A stretch of 7,885 nucleotides of DNA. Origin: Bacteroidales bacterium. Lineage in GTDB: Bacteria > Bacteroidota > Bacteroidia > Bacteroidales > GCA-2748055. The notes beneath the pieces were generated by a model that had not been told where the DNA came from, searched no databases, and saw only the letters and a program-made list of their open reading frames with translations. This document shows, one piece after another, positions 5,856-7,885 of this stretch. The translations under genes and the position numbers were made by a program. Position 1 is the stretch's first letter, and every line of letters starts with the position of its first letter. The stretch is from contig JANTFK010000136.1 of assembly GCA_024763595.1 (NCBI GenBank), forward strand, positions 1-7,885. Reading direction: 5' to 3'.

Positions 5856-7885
5856 ATGAATTTATTTTTCAAGTCATATCGTAAATACTTGATTTTTTTC
5901 ATGTTCCTGAGCTGCGGACCATTCCTGAGCAATGGAATTGCACAGGATTCCATTCTCTATGGTAATCCCTGGGTACAGGAGATCAGCCTGCCACCACTCT
6001 ATAACGAAATGGCCAACGCATCGTTTTACACTGATCAAAACGGCACCCTTTTTATCGGGAAAGAAAATGGGTTGACAATCATTGCGGGAAGTGAAATCAA
6101 TCATCTTCCTATGAATGGTCCTGTCCATGTAACCGGTTACAGCACAGATACCCTCTATTATGCTGCTGAAAATGACTTTGGATACCTGGTCAGGGATAAC
6201 GGTGCCACATTTTTCATCAAATCCCAAAAACACCTGATCCCATCATCGCAAAGGAGTTTTTCTCCATCCGACGTGCATGCTACAAAATATGGCCTGTTCA
6301 TTAATTCCAATAACGGGATCTATCTTTTCGAAAAAAACCATGCCAGTTTTCTTGGGTTTCGCAGGTCCGTTAACCGGATCTTTCATCTTAAAAGAACCAT
6401 TTTGTTATCAGTTACCGGAACCGGTATCCTGCGCTGGAACGGGAATAGTTTTCAGGAATTATTGACAGAAGAACAAATGGGTGGTCAACCCGCCCTGGTG
6501 ATCACAGGTCAGTCAGGAGATCTGAAAATCATCAGTGCCACCGGTGCACTCTTCTCATGGAATGATTCAATTGCCGATCCCCGGTTTCTTTTACAGTTCC
6601 CCAACTGGGACCAGGTTACGTTTACCGGCATGATTAATGATACTCAACTGCTTGTTAACAGGGAACGTACAGGCATATCCATCATGAACCTGGATGGCAA
6701 AGTGATCTATCATCCGGGACTCATGGCTGATCTGCCCGACAGAGAAATTATTCAGATATTCTACAGCGGTGAAGATAAGCTCTGGATCCTGGCCACACAT
6801 TCACTGCATAAGATCAGCTATCCATCGCCCTTGCAAACACTGGATATGTCTTCCTGCGGGACAGGGCGGATACTGGCATCGCTGGTTAACAAAGATATGA
6901 TGATCCTTGGTACGGATCACGGACTCTTTACCCTGGAACAGCAGGGACCCGGCTCCAACCAATGGATACTGCACCGGCTTACACAGCAACACACAGCGTC
7001 AATTCACCTGTTGTCCGCATCTGACAACCAGGTCTATGCCGCCGGATCAAGGAACCTCTATGTACTAGCTGATGACAAAGTCACACTGGTAGCTGAAGGT
7101 AATTTTTCCGGGATTTGTGCATTGTCTCAGGGCAGCGTAGTAGCATCAGAATCAAAAGGCATTATGCATTACAACCTTGATGTACAGGGGTGGAAAGCCA
7201 CGCTTATTGATGCTTCACACCCCTTTGCCCACGCTATGGTCAAACATAACAATCATCTTTTCTTTCTTTGCGGGGGAAAGGTATTCAGCATCAATGAAAA
7301 CATGGATGAGCCGGTACCCGTTCCCTGCCCTGAGGAAGATCAGTTCTTCAGACTTGCGGACCTTGACGGAACACTTTACCTGGTGGGAAGAAACCTGGTA
7401 TATCGCTTTGAAGATAGTCATGAGATCTTTCAGCCTCTCACCTCATCCGGTATTAAAAAGGTGCTCACCCGCTCAGCAATAATCGTTCCCGTATCGGATG
7501 ACAAATTCTGGGTCGTTCAGAAGGGAGATTTTTATGATTCCGGCATTATCCTGAAAACAGTGCGGGATGGAACCTCTTCAACCCAAACAATGATCCCGGT
7601 CCTTCAACATTATGGAAACATCATCAATCTTGACCTGATCGACAACATAATGTACATTACGGGGAACCATCAGATCTCCCTTTTTAATCTTCATGCAACA
7701 GACAGGGATATCCGGAAGCCAACCATTGGAGTTGAAGCAATCAACCTCAGTGGCAGGGATGTGACCATTTTGATGAAGGGGCTGGATTTACAGCGTATGC
7801 CGGTACCACTGTTCAGGTACAGGTTTGCCGGTAAACCCCGGACTTGGTCAGAGTGGAGTCCACAGCGTAATATCAAGCTACCGGG
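5856..7885 (+). CDS. Periplasmic propeller / Y_Y_Y-domain sensor protein, N-terminal part (runs off right edge)
   Basis: The frame is open from the ATG at 5856 to the window end: 676 residues without a stop. Residues 1-30 are a signal peptide (MNLFFKSYRKYLIFFMFLS, ending NGIAQ) followed by DSILYGNPWV. Residues ~40-600 are a chain of beta-rich repeats with weak blade motifs such as TLFIGKENGLTII, MMILGTDHGLFTL and LWILATHSLHKIS; they match the usual two-component propeller motif poorly. From ~621 (KPTIGVEAINLSGRDV) a Y_Y_Y domain begins, with LFRYRFAGKPRTWSEWSPQ and the LPG turn at the cut edge. Proteins with this order normally continue with a membrane helix and an output module: a histidine kinase, LytS-like kinase, hybrid system, or coiled coil with LuxR-type HTH. 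Which one applies cannot be seen. It is divergently transcribed from the universal stress protein gene across 97 nt. The ATG is preferred because the signal peptide starts there. Confidence 0.85.
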   Translation, partial: MNLFFKSYRKYLIFFMFLSCGPFLSNGIAQDSILYGNPWVQEISLPPLYNEMANASFYTDQNGTLFIGKENGLTIIAGSEINHLPMNGPVHVTGYSTDTLYYAAENDFGYLVRDNGATFFIKSQKHLIPSSQRSFSPSDVHATKYGLFINSNNGIYLFEKNHASFLGFRRSVNRIFHLKRTILLSVTGTGILRWNGNSFQELLTEEQMGGQPALVITGQSGDLKIISATGALFSWNDSIADPRFLLQFPNWDQVTFTGMINDTQLLVNRERTGISIMNLDGKVIYHPGLMADLPDREIIQIFYSGEDKLWILATHSLHKISYPSPLQTLDMSSCGTGRILASLVNKDMMILGTDHGLFTLEQQGPGSNQWILHRLTQQHTASIHLLSASDNQVYAAGSRNLYVLADDKVTLVAEGNFSGICALSQGSVVASESKGIMHYNLDVQGWKATLIDASHPFAHAMVKHNNHLFFLCGGKVFSINENMDEPVPVPCPEEDQFFRLADLDGTLYLVGRNLVYRFEDSHEIFQPLTSSGIKKVLTRSAIIVPVSDDKFWVVQKGDFYDSGIILKTVRDGTSSTQTMIPVLQHYGNIINLDLIDNIMYITGNHQISLFNLHATDRDIRKPTIGVEAINLSGRDVTILMKGLDLQRMPVPLFRYRFAGKPRTWSEWSPQRNIKLP

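Noticed and set aside
5856..5945. Cys20 in the sensor signal peptide as a lipoprotein cleavage site
   Set aside because: The preceding residues (F-L-S-C) do not fit the lipobox well, a conventional cleavage site (NGIAQ/D) follows, and this family normally spans the inner membrane further downstream.
5874..6233. Minus-strand frame of 119 codons opposite the sensor gene
   Set aside because: It lies entirely within the continuous 676-codon sensor frame, and its translation resembles no protein family.

Overview
The window looks like a chromosomal segment of a Bacteroidota bacterium, most likely a Bacteroidales/Marinilabiliales-type lineage. Supporting this are a PorZ-type component of the type IX secretion system (T9SS) with a Por-tail-like C-terminus, a large secreted protein built of HYR/Ig-like repeats, a sensor with a periplasmic propeller plus Y_Y_Y domain, candidate promoters of the Bacteroidota TAnnTTTG type, and starts without a clear Shine-Dalgarno sequence. 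These assignments come from recognising motifs by eye; no database search was possible.

Layout. Positions 1-892 (minus) hold the N-terminal 297 residues of a secreted HYR-repeat protein that runs off the left edge. Positions 893-1134 are its leader and promoter region, with two hairpins and a good -7 box, plus the terminator of recO. Positions 1135-5758 (minus) hold four genes in one direction, in transcription order: a tandem universal stress protein, rdgB (XTP/dITP pyrophosphatase), porZ (T9SS attachment-complex protein) and recO (recombinational repair). Gaps are 56, 40 and 67 nt. The 56-nt gap holds a strong terminator-like hairpin, so the stress gene may be separate or only partly read through. 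Positions 5759-5855 are a 97-nt divergent control region. From 5856 to the right edge (plus) lies the N-terminal 676 residues of a periplasmic propeller/Y_Y_Y sensor whose output domain is outside the window.

How they may work together. PorZ and the HYR protein are plausibly linked as secretion machinery and cargo, although the cargo tail needed to prove this is not in the window. rdgB and recO are genome-maintenance housekeeping genes (nucleotide-pool sanitation and RecFOR repair). The stress protein and the divergent sensor share a short intergenic region and could be co-regulated. I found no RNA gene, CRISPR array, insertion sequence or prophage, and no clearly new system. The most notable points are the unusual leader and start of the HYR gene, the G-tracts in porZ, the hairpin that abuts the rdgB start, and the divergent sensor.
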